Assembly: GCA_025350865.1 (NCBI GenBank)
Contig: JANXWZ010000077.1
Span: 1 to 32,812, forward strand
DNA length: 32,812 nucleotides
Source of the DNA: Rhodanobacteraceae bacterium
GTDB taxonomy: Bacteria > Acidobacteriota > Terriglobia > Terriglobales > Acidobacteriaceae
Direction: 5' to 3'
Position 1 is the stretch's first letter, and the number at the start of each line of letters is the position of its first letter. The notes beneath the pieces were generated by a model that had not been told where the DNA came from, ran no database searches, and was given only the letters and a program-made list of their open reading frames with translations. Of this stretch, positions 1 to 6,533 are shown one piece after another. A program made the position numbers and the translations under genes.

Positions 1-215
1 TCAACGGCTACCGTCCGCAGTTCTACTTCCGCACCACCGACGTTACCGGTTCGGCGAAGCTGCCGGCTGGCACCGAGATGTGTATGCCCGGCGATAACAT
101 CCAGCTGGAGATCACGCTGCATACTCCCGTCGCGATGGAAAAGGGTCTGCGCTTTGCGATTCGCGAAGGCGGTCGCACGGTCGGAGCTGGGACGATCTCG
201 GAGATCATCAAGTAA
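1..215 (+). CDS. tuf: Elongation factor Tu, C-terminal fragment
   Basis: This is the last 70 codons of EF-Tu, cut by the window edge; the reading frame begins at base 3 and the TAA is at 213-215. EF-Tu is the GTPase that carries aminoacyl-tRNA to the ribosome. The visible part is beta-barrel domain III: it starts [16 protein letters not shown], contains MCMPGDN and ends [14 protein letters not shown], all hallmark EF-Tu segments. Its position ahead of rpmG, tRNA-Trp, secE, nusG and rplK is the classical bacterial arrangement, here interrupted by two extra genes. A strong intrinsic terminator follows 21 bases after the stop. Confidence 0.97.
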   Translation, partial: NGYRPQFYFRTTDVTGSAKLPAGTEMCMPGDNIQLEITLHTPVAMEKGLRFAIREGGRTVGAGTISEIIK

Positions 216-236
216 AGCAGTTGATACTTGGCAGTG

Positions 237-267
237 AAAGGCGGCGGGCTTTGGCTCGCCGCCTTTT
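237..267 (+). terminator. Rho-independent terminator after tuf
   Basis: The arms AAAGGCGGCG (237-246) and CGCCGCCTTT (257-266) are perfectly complementary over 10 bp, with a 10-base loop, and the 3' arm runs into TTTT. It ends the tuf transcript, so the following genes need their own promoters. Confidence 0.9.
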
Positions 268-291
268 GCTTTGGTCAGTTAGAATGACGCC

Positions 292-918
292 ATGGCGGCG
301 ATGGCGGAGCGGGTAACAATTCAGGACATTACATGGGGGGGTCTACCGCTCCCCGTGACCGTGCGTCCTTCAGTTCCGATGACTGATGCCGAGTTGATGG
401 CGTTCTCTCGGCAGAATCGGATGTACCGCATTGAACGGAATGCAAGTGGAGAGTTGGAGATCATGTCGCCAGTTGGTGGTGATGGGAGCCGTTGGGAAAA
501 CATCGCCGGGGGTGAGTTGCTTTTTTGGGCAAAGGAAAACGGTGGAATAGCCTTCAACTCCAATGGTGGATTTAGCCTCCCGGATGGCTCCATGCGCATG
601 CCGGATGCGGCCTGGGTGTCGGATGCTCAATGGGGGAGCCTGAGCAAGGCCGAGCGGCGCAGCTTTCCACCGCTATGTCCCGAGTTCGTGATTGAGATTT
701 TGTCCCCGAGCGATTCCCGGCTTGTGCTCGAAGAAAAAATTCAGATGTGGATCGCTAACGGAGCAAAACTCGCTTGGATGATCGATCCCTACAAGGCCAC
801 ACTGAACATCTACCGTCCTGGTGTTTCGATTGAAGTTCTCGATCGCCCGGACTCGGTTGAAGCGGGACCACCCGTTGCTGGATTTCGTCTATCAACCATG
901 CTGCTTTGGGATGAATAA
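292..918 (+). CDS. Uma2 family (DUF820) PD-(D/E)xK-like endonuclease
   Basis: This 208-residue protein belongs to the Uma2/DUF820 family of restriction-endonuclease-like proteins. They are frequent in Cyanobacteria, Chloroflexi and Acidobacteria, and their biological targets are unknown. Visible family features are the N-terminal MTDAELMAFS helix, MRMPDAAW with a probable metal-binding Asp at 105, EFVIEILSPSD with Glu135 as the acidic catalytic residue, then KIQMW (Lys149) and the G..LAWMIDP strand near 157-166. The length is typical. ATG 292 is chosen because a TAGAAT hexamer (280-285) lies exactly 6 nt upstream, suggesting a leaderless transcript; ATG 301 is an alternative. It sits between tuf and rpmG, an unusual place for an accessory gene. 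Confidence 0.85.
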   Translation: MAAMAERVTIQDITWGGLPLPVTVRPSVPMTDAELMAFSRQNRMYRIERNASGELEIMSPVGGDGSRWENIAGGELLFWAKENGGIAFNSNGGFSLPDGSMRMPDAAWVSDAQWGSLSKAERRSFPPLCPEFVIEILSPSDSRLVLEEKIQMWIANGAKLAWMIDPYKATLNIYRPGVSIEVLDRPDSVEAGPPVAGFRLSTMLLWDE

Positions 919-987
919 GCCGGTGCAAAGCGGGTCAATCGGCTAAGTGTAAGCTGCTCCCAAACGCCTGCGCTCTGAGAGGTCTGC

Positions 988-1644
988 ATGACGGCTGGAT
1001 TCTTTCCTTTGATTACATTGCTTTTCGTTGCTTTTGCGAATAACCAGACTGCACCTGCCCCGAATGCGCCGCATCTTCAGCCGGGAGTTCTGAGCACGGG
1101 GTTGTATTTGAATGAGGAGCTTGGGGTACGGCTTCCGATTCCTGAAGACTGGGAAGGCAAACTCTCGTCGGGAGATGGCAGTTTGGTTGATCCAGCTCAT
1201 CCTGACTCACTCCTCAACCGGTGCTCTCAGGTTTTGGTTTCGCGGCAGAAGTTCGATGACGGGACGGGGTTCAAGTCATCCGATGTTCTATTTGTGATGA
1301 ATCCGGCCTGCTTTGAGGAGGGAAACTTCCCGAAGTCATATGCAGACCGCGATCAGATTGCGGCTTTTGTCACATATCTGATCAAGATCTTTCGCGGGAC
1401 TGTCTACATTCCGCCAAGCGGCGTAGACTACGGCGCGGACCATACTCCGCAGCACACGTTTATCCGGATGGTCGGAGCCGGGCTTCGTGGCGCAGATGGC
1501 GACAAGGGCGGAAAGCAGATTCATGTGTATACCGGAGTCACGGTGACCTCATCGGGAGGTTATTGGCTGGTGTGGGCTGGATTGCTGGATGATAAGGCGC
1601 GAAAACAACCGGATTCGGCAAAGCTTCAGTTGCGGGAAGACTAA
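988..1644 (+). CDS. Predicted secreted protein of unknown function
   Basis: I do not recognise a family for this 218-residue protein. The first 20 or so residues (MTAGFFPLITLLFVAFANNQ) look like a signal peptide, although there is no positive charge before the hydrophobic stretch. A Pro/Ala-rich linker follows, then a globular region containing LNEELGVRLPIPEDWEG, which resembles the opening of small lipoprotein-like domains that handle 'regular' or 'distorted' peptides. Two cysteines (CSQVLVS and NPACFEE) could form a disulfide outside the cytoplasm. GAGAGG lies 6-11 bases upstream of the ATG. It follows the Uma2 gene on the same strand by 69 bases. No enzyme motif was seen. Confidence 0.6.
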   Translation: MTAGFFPLITLLFVAFANNQTAPAPNAPHLQPGVLSTGLYLNEELGVRLPIPEDWEGKLSSGDGSLVDPAHPDSLLNRCSQVLVSRQKFDDGTGFKSSDVLFVMNPACFEEGNFPKSYADRDQIAAFVTYLIKIFRGTVYIPPSGVDYGADHTPQHTFIRMVGAGLRGADGDKGGKQIHVYTGVTVTSSGGYWLVWAGLLDDKARKQPDSAKLQLRED

Positions 1645-1830
1645 GGAGATTCTCGCGTCGCTGAAATAGGCCCATGCTCTCTGGCAATTCGCACCGTTTT
1701 CGTAGATAATGATTGAGGCGAGCGTGGCCTGACCGCTCCGTCTTCCAGCACTACAATCAGGAAATAAGGTAGCAGGAGCCTCATGCCCTGCGTCGCGGCG
1801 TGTCGGGAGCAATCTTTCGGCATACTGCTT

Positions 1831-1849
1831 GCCAGCCGAGGTGGCTGGC
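1831..1849 (+). other. Hairpin in the rpmG 5' leader
   Basis: GCCAGCC (1831-1837) and GGCTGGC (1843-1849) form a perfect 7-bp stem with a 5-base loop, 25 bases before the rpmG start. No T-run follows, so it is not a simple terminator. It may affect translation of the leader; this is inference. The surrounding stretch 1645-1874 shows no gene; a weak -10-like GATAAT is at 1705-1710. Confidence 0.35.
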
Positions 1850-1874
1850 CAATTCGAATATAGGAGATTCAACA

Positions 1875-2024
1875 ATGCGCGAAATCATTACCCTTCAGTG
1901 CCCGGACTGCAAGAACCGAAACTATTCCACGACAAAGAACAAGAAGACCACCACCGGCCGTCTCGAGTTCTCCAAGTTCTGCAATACGTGCCGCAAGCAT
2001 ACCGACCACAAGGAAACCAAGTAA
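1875..2024 (+). CDS. rpmG: 50S ribosomal protein L33
   Basis: This 49-residue protein is ribosomal protein L33 of the large subunit. It keeps two CxxC pairs, Cys9/Cys12 (CPDC) and Cys36/Cys39 (CNTC), so it is the zinc-binding form. The family signature [12 protein letters not shown] is at 15-27. The ATG at 1875 is preceded by AGGAG at 1862-1866. A longer in-frame reading from 1800 has no support, because its extra 25 residues are unlike any L33. It heads the rpmG, tRNA-Trp, secE, nusG order typical of bacteria. Confidence 0.96.
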   Translation: MREIITLQCPDCKNRNYSTTKNKKTTTGRLEFSKFCNTCRKHTDHKETK

Positions 2025-2065
2025 GCGAGCGTTTCCGGCCCGAAAGTGCCGCCGGAATCTCCCTG

Positions 2066-2141
2066 GGGGGAGTAAGCTCAACGGTTAAACTGTCGGTCTC
2101 CAAAACCGAACTTCTCGGTTCGAATCCGAGCTCCCCCGCCA
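2066..2141 (+). tRNA. tRNA-Trp (anticodon CCA)
   Basis: The acceptor arms GGGGGAG (2066-2072) and CTCCCCC (2131-2137) pair fully, and the 3' CCA is encoded (2139-2141) after discriminator G2138. The anticodon stem TCGGT/ACCGA closes the loop CTCCAAA (2098-2104), giving anticodon CCA at 2100-2102. The T arm is CTCGG-TTCGAAT-CCGAG (2114-2130). The D arm pairs weakly (one C-A mismatch) but has the GG of the D loop. tRNA-Trp directly upstream of secE is a widely conserved position. Confidence 0.96.
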
Positions 2142-2183
2142 GTCTGAAAGACGCACCACAAGATAGAAGTTCGAGGCAGTGCA

Positions 2184-2444
2184 ATGGCCAAAGCAATCAC
2201 AGTTGTCGAGCAGCCGATCAACGCGATGGACCGTCTGAAGACGGCACCAGCGCGACTTGGCGAGTTCCTCCACGATGTTCGTTCCGAGATGAAGAAGGTG
2301 ATCACGCCTTCGCAAGCCGAGGTCAAGAACACGACGATCGTCGTCATCGGGACCGTTTTCATCTTCGCCGTTTTCTTTGCCATCGTCGATTCGACCGTAG
2401 CGAAGGGGATCGAACTGATCTTCAACCACCTCGCCAAGACCTAG
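2184..2444 (+). CDS. secE: Preprotein translocase subunit SecE
   Basis: This 86-residue inner-membrane protein is the SecE subunit that clamps SecY in the Sec translocon. It is the short one-TM form: an amphipathic region with the family signature LGEFLHDVRSEMKKVITPSQAEV (residues 25-47), followed by a single transmembrane helix at about 50-72 (TTIVVIGTVFIFAVFF). GAGG at 2173-2176 is a suitable ribosome binding site. It lies between tRNA-Trp and nusG, its standard neighbours, and is probably cotranscribed with both. Confidence 0.95.
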   Translation: MAKAITVVEQPINAMDRLKTAPARLGEFLHDVRSEMKKVITPSQAEVKNTTIVVIGTVFIFAVFFAIVDSTVAKGIELIFNHLAKT

Positions 2445-2516
2445 GTTTCTCTGCAACACTCAGTACGCCGCGCTCCTACGTGAATGCCCGGCGGGAAGAC
2501 AAGAAGGCTGAAGAAT

Positions 2517-3131
2517 ATGGCAGCAGACGAGCAGAATCCCGGCGTAACGCCTCCCGATGGGGAAGGCGAACACCTAGCGCCGCCGGTTAACGAGAACTTC
2601 AAGTGGTACATCATCCACGCCTATTCCGGCTTCGAGCGCAAGGTGCGTGAGTCGCTTGAGAGCCGCATCCGTGCGTATAGTCTGGAGAACAAGATCGGCC
2701 GCATAATGATTCCGACCGAGCCGGTAACCGAACTGCGCAACGGCAAGAAGTACGTCATTGAGCGCGTTTTTCTGCCGGGCTATGTGTTGGTTGAGATGGA
2801 TCTCGACAACGACCTGTGGCATGTGATCAAGAACACGCCGCGCGTCACGGGCTTCCTTGGCACGGGCGATTCTCCGGTGGCGCTGAGCGAGGCTGAAGTG
2901 AGCTCGATCATCTTCCGGTCCGACGTGTCGAAGGACAAGCCGTCGATGAAGATCAAGTTCGAGAAGGGCGAGATGGTCCGCATCAACGAAGGCCCCTTCG
3001 CCAACTTCAACGGAGCCGTTGACGACGTGAACGAAGACAAGCAGACCTTGAAAGTCATGGTCAGCATCTTCGGTCGTTCCACGCCGGTCGAGATTGAGTT
3101 TTCAAAGGTCGACAAGATGGTCGATGAGTAA
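2517..3131 (+). CDS. nusG: Transcription termination/antitermination protein NusG
   Basis: NusG binds RNA polymerase and modulates pausing, Rho termination and transcription-translation coupling. After an acidic 25-residue N-terminal tail, the NGN domain runs from FKWYIIHAYSGFERKV to TGFLGTGDSPVALSE, with VFLPGYVLVEMDL in the middle. The KOW domain near the C terminus begins FEKGEMVRINEGPFANFNGAV. ATG 2517 is preferred over the in-frame ATG 2484 because purine-rich AGAAGG and GAAGAA precede it and the upstream 11 residues (MPGGKTRRLKN) are not family-like. The product is 204 residues. It follows secE by 72 bases. Confidence 0.95.
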   Translation: MAADEQNPGVTPPDGEGEHLAPPVNENFKWYIIHAYSGFERKVRESLESRIRAYSLENKIGRIMIPTEPVTELRNGKKYVIERVFLPGYVLVEMDLDNDLWHVIKNTPRVTGFLGTGDSPVALSEAEVSSIIFRSDVSKDKPSMKIKFEKGEMVRINEGPFANFNGAVDDVNEDKQTLKVMVSIFGRSTPVEIEFSKVDKMVDE

Positions 3132-3264
3132 GTTTTGTATCTGGTTATCGCACCGCCTGTCTGCGTATGCATCGGACAGGGCTTCTCGGAGCGGAAACCG
3201 CGTTCAAGGCAACACTAAATTCCGCGCGAGCTACGGCTCCGCAAGAAGCTAAGAGGATTCACCC

Positions 3265-3699
3265 ATGGCACCGAAGAAAATTACCGGATACGTCAAGCTC
3301 CAGGTTATGGCCGGCAAGGCCACCCCTGCTCCCCCCATCGGCCCCGCGCTCGGTCAGGCTCAGGTCAACATCATGGAGTTCTGCAAGCAGTTCAACGACC
3401 GCACCAAAGAGCCTTCGATGGCCGGTCTCACCATCCCCGTCGTCATCACTGTCTACGCGGATCGCACGTTCAGCTTCATCACCAAGACCCCCCCGGCCGC
3501 TGTCCTGCTGAAGAAGGCCGCTGGAATCGAGAAGGGTTCGGGTACGCCGAACAAGGACAAGAAGGGCAAAGTCACTGAGAAGCAGATCATCGAGATCGCA
3601 ACCCAGAAGATGCCTGACTTGAACTCGACCACCGTGGAAGCGGCAGCACGCAGCATCCGTGGCACCGCTCGCTCGATGGGCATCGAAATCACAGCATAA
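3265..3699 (+). CDS. rplK: 50S ribosomal protein L11
   Basis: L11 forms part of the GTPase-associated centre of the large ribosomal subunit and is needed for RelA-dependent stringent control. The 144-residue product has the N-terminal domain ([34 protein letters not shown]) with the proline-rich hinge, and the C-terminal 23S rRNA-binding domain ending [24 protein letters not shown] lies just upstream of the ATG. The gene downstream is not rplA, although L11 and L1 genes are adjacent in most bacteria; a terminator follows instead. Confidence 0.97.
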   Translation: MAPKKITGYVKLQVMAGKATPAPPIGPALGQAQVNIMEFCKQFNDRTKEPSMAGLTIPVVITVYADRTFSFITKTPPAAVLLKKAAGIEKGSGTPNKDKKGKVTEKQIIEIATQKMPDLNSTTVEAAARSIRGTARSMGIEITA

Positions 3700-3720
3700 G
3701 AAGTTTGTGAGAATCTAAAG

Positions 3721-3752
3721 AGCGCAGGGCCGGGAATCGGCTCTGCGCTTTT
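3721..3752 (+). terminator. Rho-independent terminator after rplK
   Basis: AGCGCAG (3721-3727) pairs with CTGCGCT (3743-3749). Inside this, GCCG (3729-3732) pairs with CGGC (3738-3741), joined through a G-T wobble, which gives a long stem capped by GGAAT. TTTT ends the structure. It isolates the ribosomal cluster from the next gene. Confidence 0.9.
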
Positions 3753-3773
3753 CAGTGTTTGGTATGGGGAGCG

Positions 3774-4103
3774 ATGACAAATGGATCCGCGAACGTGGTG
3801 ATTGTCGCCCACAGACCCAAGCCCGGGAAAGATGCTGATCTGCTGCAACTCGCTCGCGAACACCTACCTGTTTTGCGCGGCGAAGGTCTCGCTACCGATA
3901 TGGCGAAGATTGTCGTTCAGGCTGGCGATGGAACTGTGGTCGAGATTTTTGAGTGGGCAGCGGGTGGGGCTCAGCGCGCACATCAGAACCCAACTGTCCG
4001 CGCACTTTGGGAGCGCTACTGGGCCGTTTGCGATATTGTGAAGCCGGCCGACCTGCCCGAAGCCGCGCAGATGTTCGCGAGCTTCACACATCTGGAACTC
4101 TAG
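3774..4103 (+). CDS. Small ABM-like (dimeric alpha-beta barrel) protein
   Basis: This 109-residue protein resembles the antibiotic-biosynthesis-monooxygenase/dimeric alpha-beta barrel fold: a first strand ANVVIVAHRPKPGKDADLL, a helix AREHLPVLRGEGL, a middle strand TVVEIFEWAAGGAQRAHQNPTVRALWERY, and a C-terminal helix. The fold match is an inference from this pattern; no catalytic residue can be assigned. ATG 3774 is preferred, with GGGGAG just upstream (short spacing); a TTG at 3759 would add 5 residues. It sits alone after the rplK terminator and is convergent with the radical SAM gene. Confidence 0.65.
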   Translation: MTNGSANVVIVAHRPKPGKDADLLQLAREHLPVLRGEGLATDMAKIVVQAGDGTVVEIFEWAAGGAQRAHQNPTVRALWERYWAVCDIVKPADLPEAAQMFASFTHLEL

Positions 4104-4117
4104 CTTCCGGATCTGGC

Positions 4118-5170
4118 TCATGCGAAGAGCGCCTCCTGTCGCTCGAAGCGTGCTGGCGCCGGTCGTTTTGCGGCTGGCCCCACCTCCCTTGTCAGCAGTG
4201 CATCGGTCGATCTCCGTCCCAGCCCGTGGAGGCGGCAGGCCGCCTGTACGCGGGTTGCAAGCTGTCGTCGATACGCCGGTGTCGCAAAGTCATCGGCAGC
4301 GAAACGGCTTTCGTAGTCGGCGATGAGGTGGGGGAAGTGCTCACGAACGAAGCCCAGGAAAGTAGGACGTGAGCACGACTTCAAGAACAAGGGCTCGGCC
4401 ACAAAGAAGCTGGCGCGGGCTGCGGCGGCCAGACCGGCTATGCGGTCGAGAGCTGCGGCACTATCGGTGATGCCGGGCAGCAGCGGCGAGCACATGACCC
4501 CGGCAGTCAAACCCGCCTCGCGCAGGCGGCGCACTGCGGCAAAGCGAAGATCGGGACGTGGGGCGCGGGGTTCGAGAATCCGGGCGAGTTCAGCGTTGGG
4601 TGTGGTGATGGTCAGGTGGATGACCAGGGTGTTGTTGCGCGCGATTTGCTGGAGCAGGTCGATATCGCGCTCGATGAGCTTCGACTTGGTGACGATGCCA
4701 AGTCGCAGACCGGACCGGCGGGCGAAGACCTCTAGGAGCGACCGCGTGATCTGGGCTGTTCGCTCGATGGGCTGGTACGGATCGGTGGCGGTGCCTAGCG
4801 CAATCTCCTCGGCGGGATCGTGCTTGCGCAACTCCTGTTCGAGGAGCCAGGCGGCACTCTCCTTCATGTAGATGAGGCGTTCGAAGCGGCGGGGATCGGG
4901 CGGCGCAGGGGATGATTTGGGCTCGAGGAAGTCGTGGGTGTAGCGGGCGTAGCAGTATTGGCAACCGAATTCGCAGCCGCGATAGGGGTTGATGGACCAG
5001 CCAAAGCGGAGCTGCCGGCGGGAGACGGATTTGTTGAGGATGCTGCGGACCTTCATGGCGCGGAACTCGACCTGATGACCGTCGGCGATGTGGGTCGCTT
5101 CTGCGGCCATGCGGGCGAGGCCGGTGAGCGGCTGGAGGATGGGGAAGAGCGTGGTTGTCGAATTCGCCAT
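4118..5170 (-). CDS. Radical SAM protein, SPL (spore photoproduct lyase-like) family
   Basis: This 350-residue protein has the radical SAM signature CEFGCQYC (CxxxCxxC) near residues 67-74, within NPYRGCEFGCQYCYARYTHDF. That context is characteristic of the COG1533 SplB-like family rather than of true spore photoproduct lyase. The iron-sulfur cluster would cleave S-adenosylmethionine to start radical chemistry. Further family-like segments are ALGTATDPYQPIE, GIVTKSKLIERDIDLL, and GVMCSPLLPGITDS. Substrate unknown. AGAGGCGAAG precedes the ATG. It ends 14 bases from the stop of the ABM-like gene, in convergent orientation. Confidence 0.9.
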   Translation of the reverse strand: MANSTTTLFPILQPLTGLARMAAEATHIADGHQVEFRAMKVRSILNKSVSRRQLRFGWSINPYRGCEFGCQYCYARYTHDFLEPKSSPAPPDPRRFERLIYMKESAAWLLEQELRKHDPAEEIALGTATDPYQPIERTAQITRSLLEVFARRSGLRLGIVTKSKLIERDIDLLQQIARNNTLVIHLTITTPNAELARILEPRAPRPDLRFAAVRRLREAGLTAGVMCSPLLPGITDSAAALDRIAGLAAAARASFFVAEPLFLKSCSRPTFLGFVREHFPHLIADYESRFAADDFATPAYRRQLATRVQAACRLHGLGRRSTDALLTREVGPAAKRPAPARFERQEALFA

Positions 5171-5283
5171 TTCTTCGCCTCTGAAACTAGGCTAGACTGG
5201 GGCGGGGGTAGAGTCAAGGAAACTATTCGCTTATGTTTCGCTTTTTGGGTGGGCAGAAGGAGTACGGAGACGCGATGTCTGAG

Positions 5284-5308
5284 AGCTGACGGCTTTGAGC
5301 TGTCAGCT
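5284..5308. repeat. Dispersed inverted repeat, family B, copy 1
   Basis: AGCTGAC (5284-5290) and GTCAGCT (5302-5308) form a hairpin. It is a shorter, more diverged copy of the structures at 8341-8380 and 17611-17644, which share the AGCTG(A/T)CAGCT core. It lies in the 5171-5404 intergenic stretch, next to a simple hexamer repeat and a family A hairpin. Confidence 0.6.
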
Positions 5309-5324
5309 TTGAGCGATGGCAAAG

Positions 5325-5363
5325 ACAAAGGCAAAGGCGAGGGCAACGGCAACGGCAACGGCG
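5325..5363. repeat. Short tandem hexamer repeat (GGCAAC/GGCAAA)
   Basis: The block contains degenerate hexamers, AAAGGC and GAGGGC, followed by clean GGCAAC units repeated three times (5342-5359). It is noncoding and lies between family B and family A repeats. It could vary by replication slippage. Confidence 0.7.
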
Positions 5364-5364
5364 A

Positions 5365-5397
5365 AATACTGAGATTCTTCGCTTCGCTCAGAATGAC
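5365..5397. repeat. Dispersed hairpin repeat, family A, copy 1
   Basis: The core GAGATTCTTCGC...CTCAGAATGAC pairs ATTCT (5374-5378) with AGAAT (5390-5394) and also CTGAG (5369-5373) with CTCAG (5387-5391). It is related to copies at 8384-8417, 8471-8521, 15309-15360 and 22424-22462. It ends just past the 3' end of the HMG-CoA lyase gene. Confidence 0.8.
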
Positions 5398-5404
5398 CTC
5401 GGGG

Positions 5405-6358
5405 TTATTTGGTGGGGGGATGGGTGGCGTAGTGGAAGACCTTGGGCAGGCCGGCGTTGGGGACGTGGCCGTAGAGCTGTTCGTTGGGCAGGCCTACGAG
5501 GATGATGGCACGGGCGGCGACGAGCTTCTGGATGTCGACCCCGGTGCGGAGGCCCATCGATTCGAGCAGGAAGACGAGGTCTTCGGTGACGATGTTGCCG
5601 GAGGCTCCGGGAGAGTGCGGGCAGCCGCCGATGCCGCCTTGTGAGGCGTCGAAGGTGGTGACGCCGACTTCCAGCGCTGCGACGACGTTGGCGAGGCCCT
5701 GGCCGAAGGTGTTGTGGAAGTGCGCGGCGCCGGCCTTGTCGCCCAGCTCGCGCTTGAGGGCGGTGAACATACGGCGGACCTGGACGGGGTTGGCGTAGCC
5801 TACGCCGTCGGAGAGGCCTACGGCTTGGGCTCCGGCTTCGGCGACCATGACGCAGAGTTCGATGACCCAGTCTTCGGGGACGATGCCCTGGATGGAGCAG
5901 CCGAAGGCAGTCGAGATGCCGACTTCAAGCGAGGGGCGGGATTCGGCGGGCAGGGTGTCCAGGAACTGGCGAACTTTGCGGACTTCTTCCACGGCCTCTT
6001 CAGGCGTCTTCCGCAGATTGGCCTGACTGTGGGCGCGGGAGGCAGAGACGGGCATGCTGATGGTGTGGGTGCCGGCTGCGGCGGCCGATTCGGCTCCGCG
6101 CAGATTGGGGGCTAGGGCGAGGACGTGCAGGCCGGGAATATGGAGGGCGGACTGGACGACTTCGGCGGCATCGCTCATCTGCGGCATGAATTTGGGGGGG
6201 ACGAAGGACGTGACTTCGATTTCGCGCAGACCGGAGGCGGCGAGAGCCTGGACCCACTCGATCTTCTTCGCGGTGGGCACGGTGCGCTTGATGTTCTGCA
6301 AGCCGTCGCGGGGACCTACTTCGCTGATGAGGATGTCGACCGGAGATTCGTGCGTCAT
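5405..6358 (-). CDS. mvaB: Hydroxymethylglutaryl-CoA lyase
   Basis: This enzyme cleaves HMG-CoA to acetyl-CoA and acetoacetate, the last step of leucine and some ketone-body degradation. The 317-residue length fits. The DRE-TIM-barrel signature EVGPRDGLQN is at 13-22, with metal-binding Asp18 after Arg17. The metal-binding HFHNT (His213, His215) follows, and the active-site loop GGIGGCPHSPGASGN carries catalytic Cys246. No ribosome binding site is evident; a TAAAAT hexamer ends exactly 6 nt before the ATG, so the mRNA may be leaderless. An ACNGT-N6-ACNGT palindrome at 6400-6415 lies upstream. It stands alone, without other leucine-degradation genes nearby. The homologous DRE-TIM lyases and isopropylmalate synthases differ at the Cys loop. 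Confidence 0.92.
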   Translation of the reverse strand: MTHESPVDILISEVGPRDGLQNIKRTVPTAKKIEWVQALAASGLREIEVTSFVPPKFMPQMSDAAEVVQSALHIPGLHVLALAPNLRGAESAAAAGTHTISMPVSASRAHSQANLRKTPEEAVEEVRKVRQFLDTLPAESRPSLEVGISTAFGCSIQGIVPEDWVIELCVMVAEAGAQAVGLSDGVGYANPVQVRRMFTALKRELGDKAGAAHFHNTFGQGLANVVAALEVGVTTFDASQGGIGGCPHSPGASGNIVTEDLVFLLESMGLRTGVDIQKLVAARAIILVGLPNEQLYGHVPNAGLPKVFHYATHPPTK

Positions 6359-6364
6359 CGCTTA

Positions 6365-6370
6365 ATTTTA
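6365..6370 (-). promoter_or_regulatory. -10 element of the HMG-CoA lyase promoter (leaderless)
   Basis: On the minus strand this reads TAAAAT, followed by 6 nt (TAAGCG) and the ATG. Sixteen bases upstream is a weak -35 (TCCACC), itself 7 bp from the palindrome at 6400-6415. Confidence 0.45.
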
Positions 6371-6399
6371 GACCGCGCGGGGTGGTGGTGGAGGGGGGA

Positions 6400-6415
6400 A
6401 CAGTAGCAGCACTGT
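6400..6415. promoter_or_regulatory. Putative operator, ACNGT-N6-ACNGT, upstream of HMG-CoA lyase
   Basis: ACAGTAGCAGCACTGT is an inverted repeat with arms ACAGT/ACTGT. It matches the same pattern as five other intergenic sites in the window, and ends 7 bp before the probable -35 position of the HMG-CoA lyase promoter. It is the most diverged of the six. Confidence 0.4.
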
Positions 6416-6441
6416 AAGCGGCGTTTGTGGCGGGCGGCTCC

Positions 6442-6492
6442 GGGGCTAAGGCCCCTTTATGGGGTTGGTTCGATTCGTGGGGCTGAAGCCCC
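6442..6492. repeat. Double GGGGC-tetraloop-GCCCC hairpin repeat, family C
   Basis: Two small hairpins stand in tandem: GGGGC-TAAG-GCCCC (6442-6455) and GGGGC-TGAA-GCCCC (6479-6492). They are separated by a T/G-rich 23-base spacer. The arrangement resembles small repeat units seen around acidobacterial genes. It lies directly upstream of the FlgO/TPR gene. Confidence 0.7.
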
Positions 6493-6533
6493 ACGCTAAT
6501 CCCCGAATGCCAAATACGGACTACAATTCCGCA

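Noticed and set aside
1829-2590. Long open frame across rpmG, tRNA-Trp and secE
   Set aside because: It overlaps three firmly identified genes in another frame and has no recognisable domain.
6459-6533. N-terminal extension of the FlgO/TPR protein
   Set aside because: It would translate the family C repeat and the candidate -10 element.
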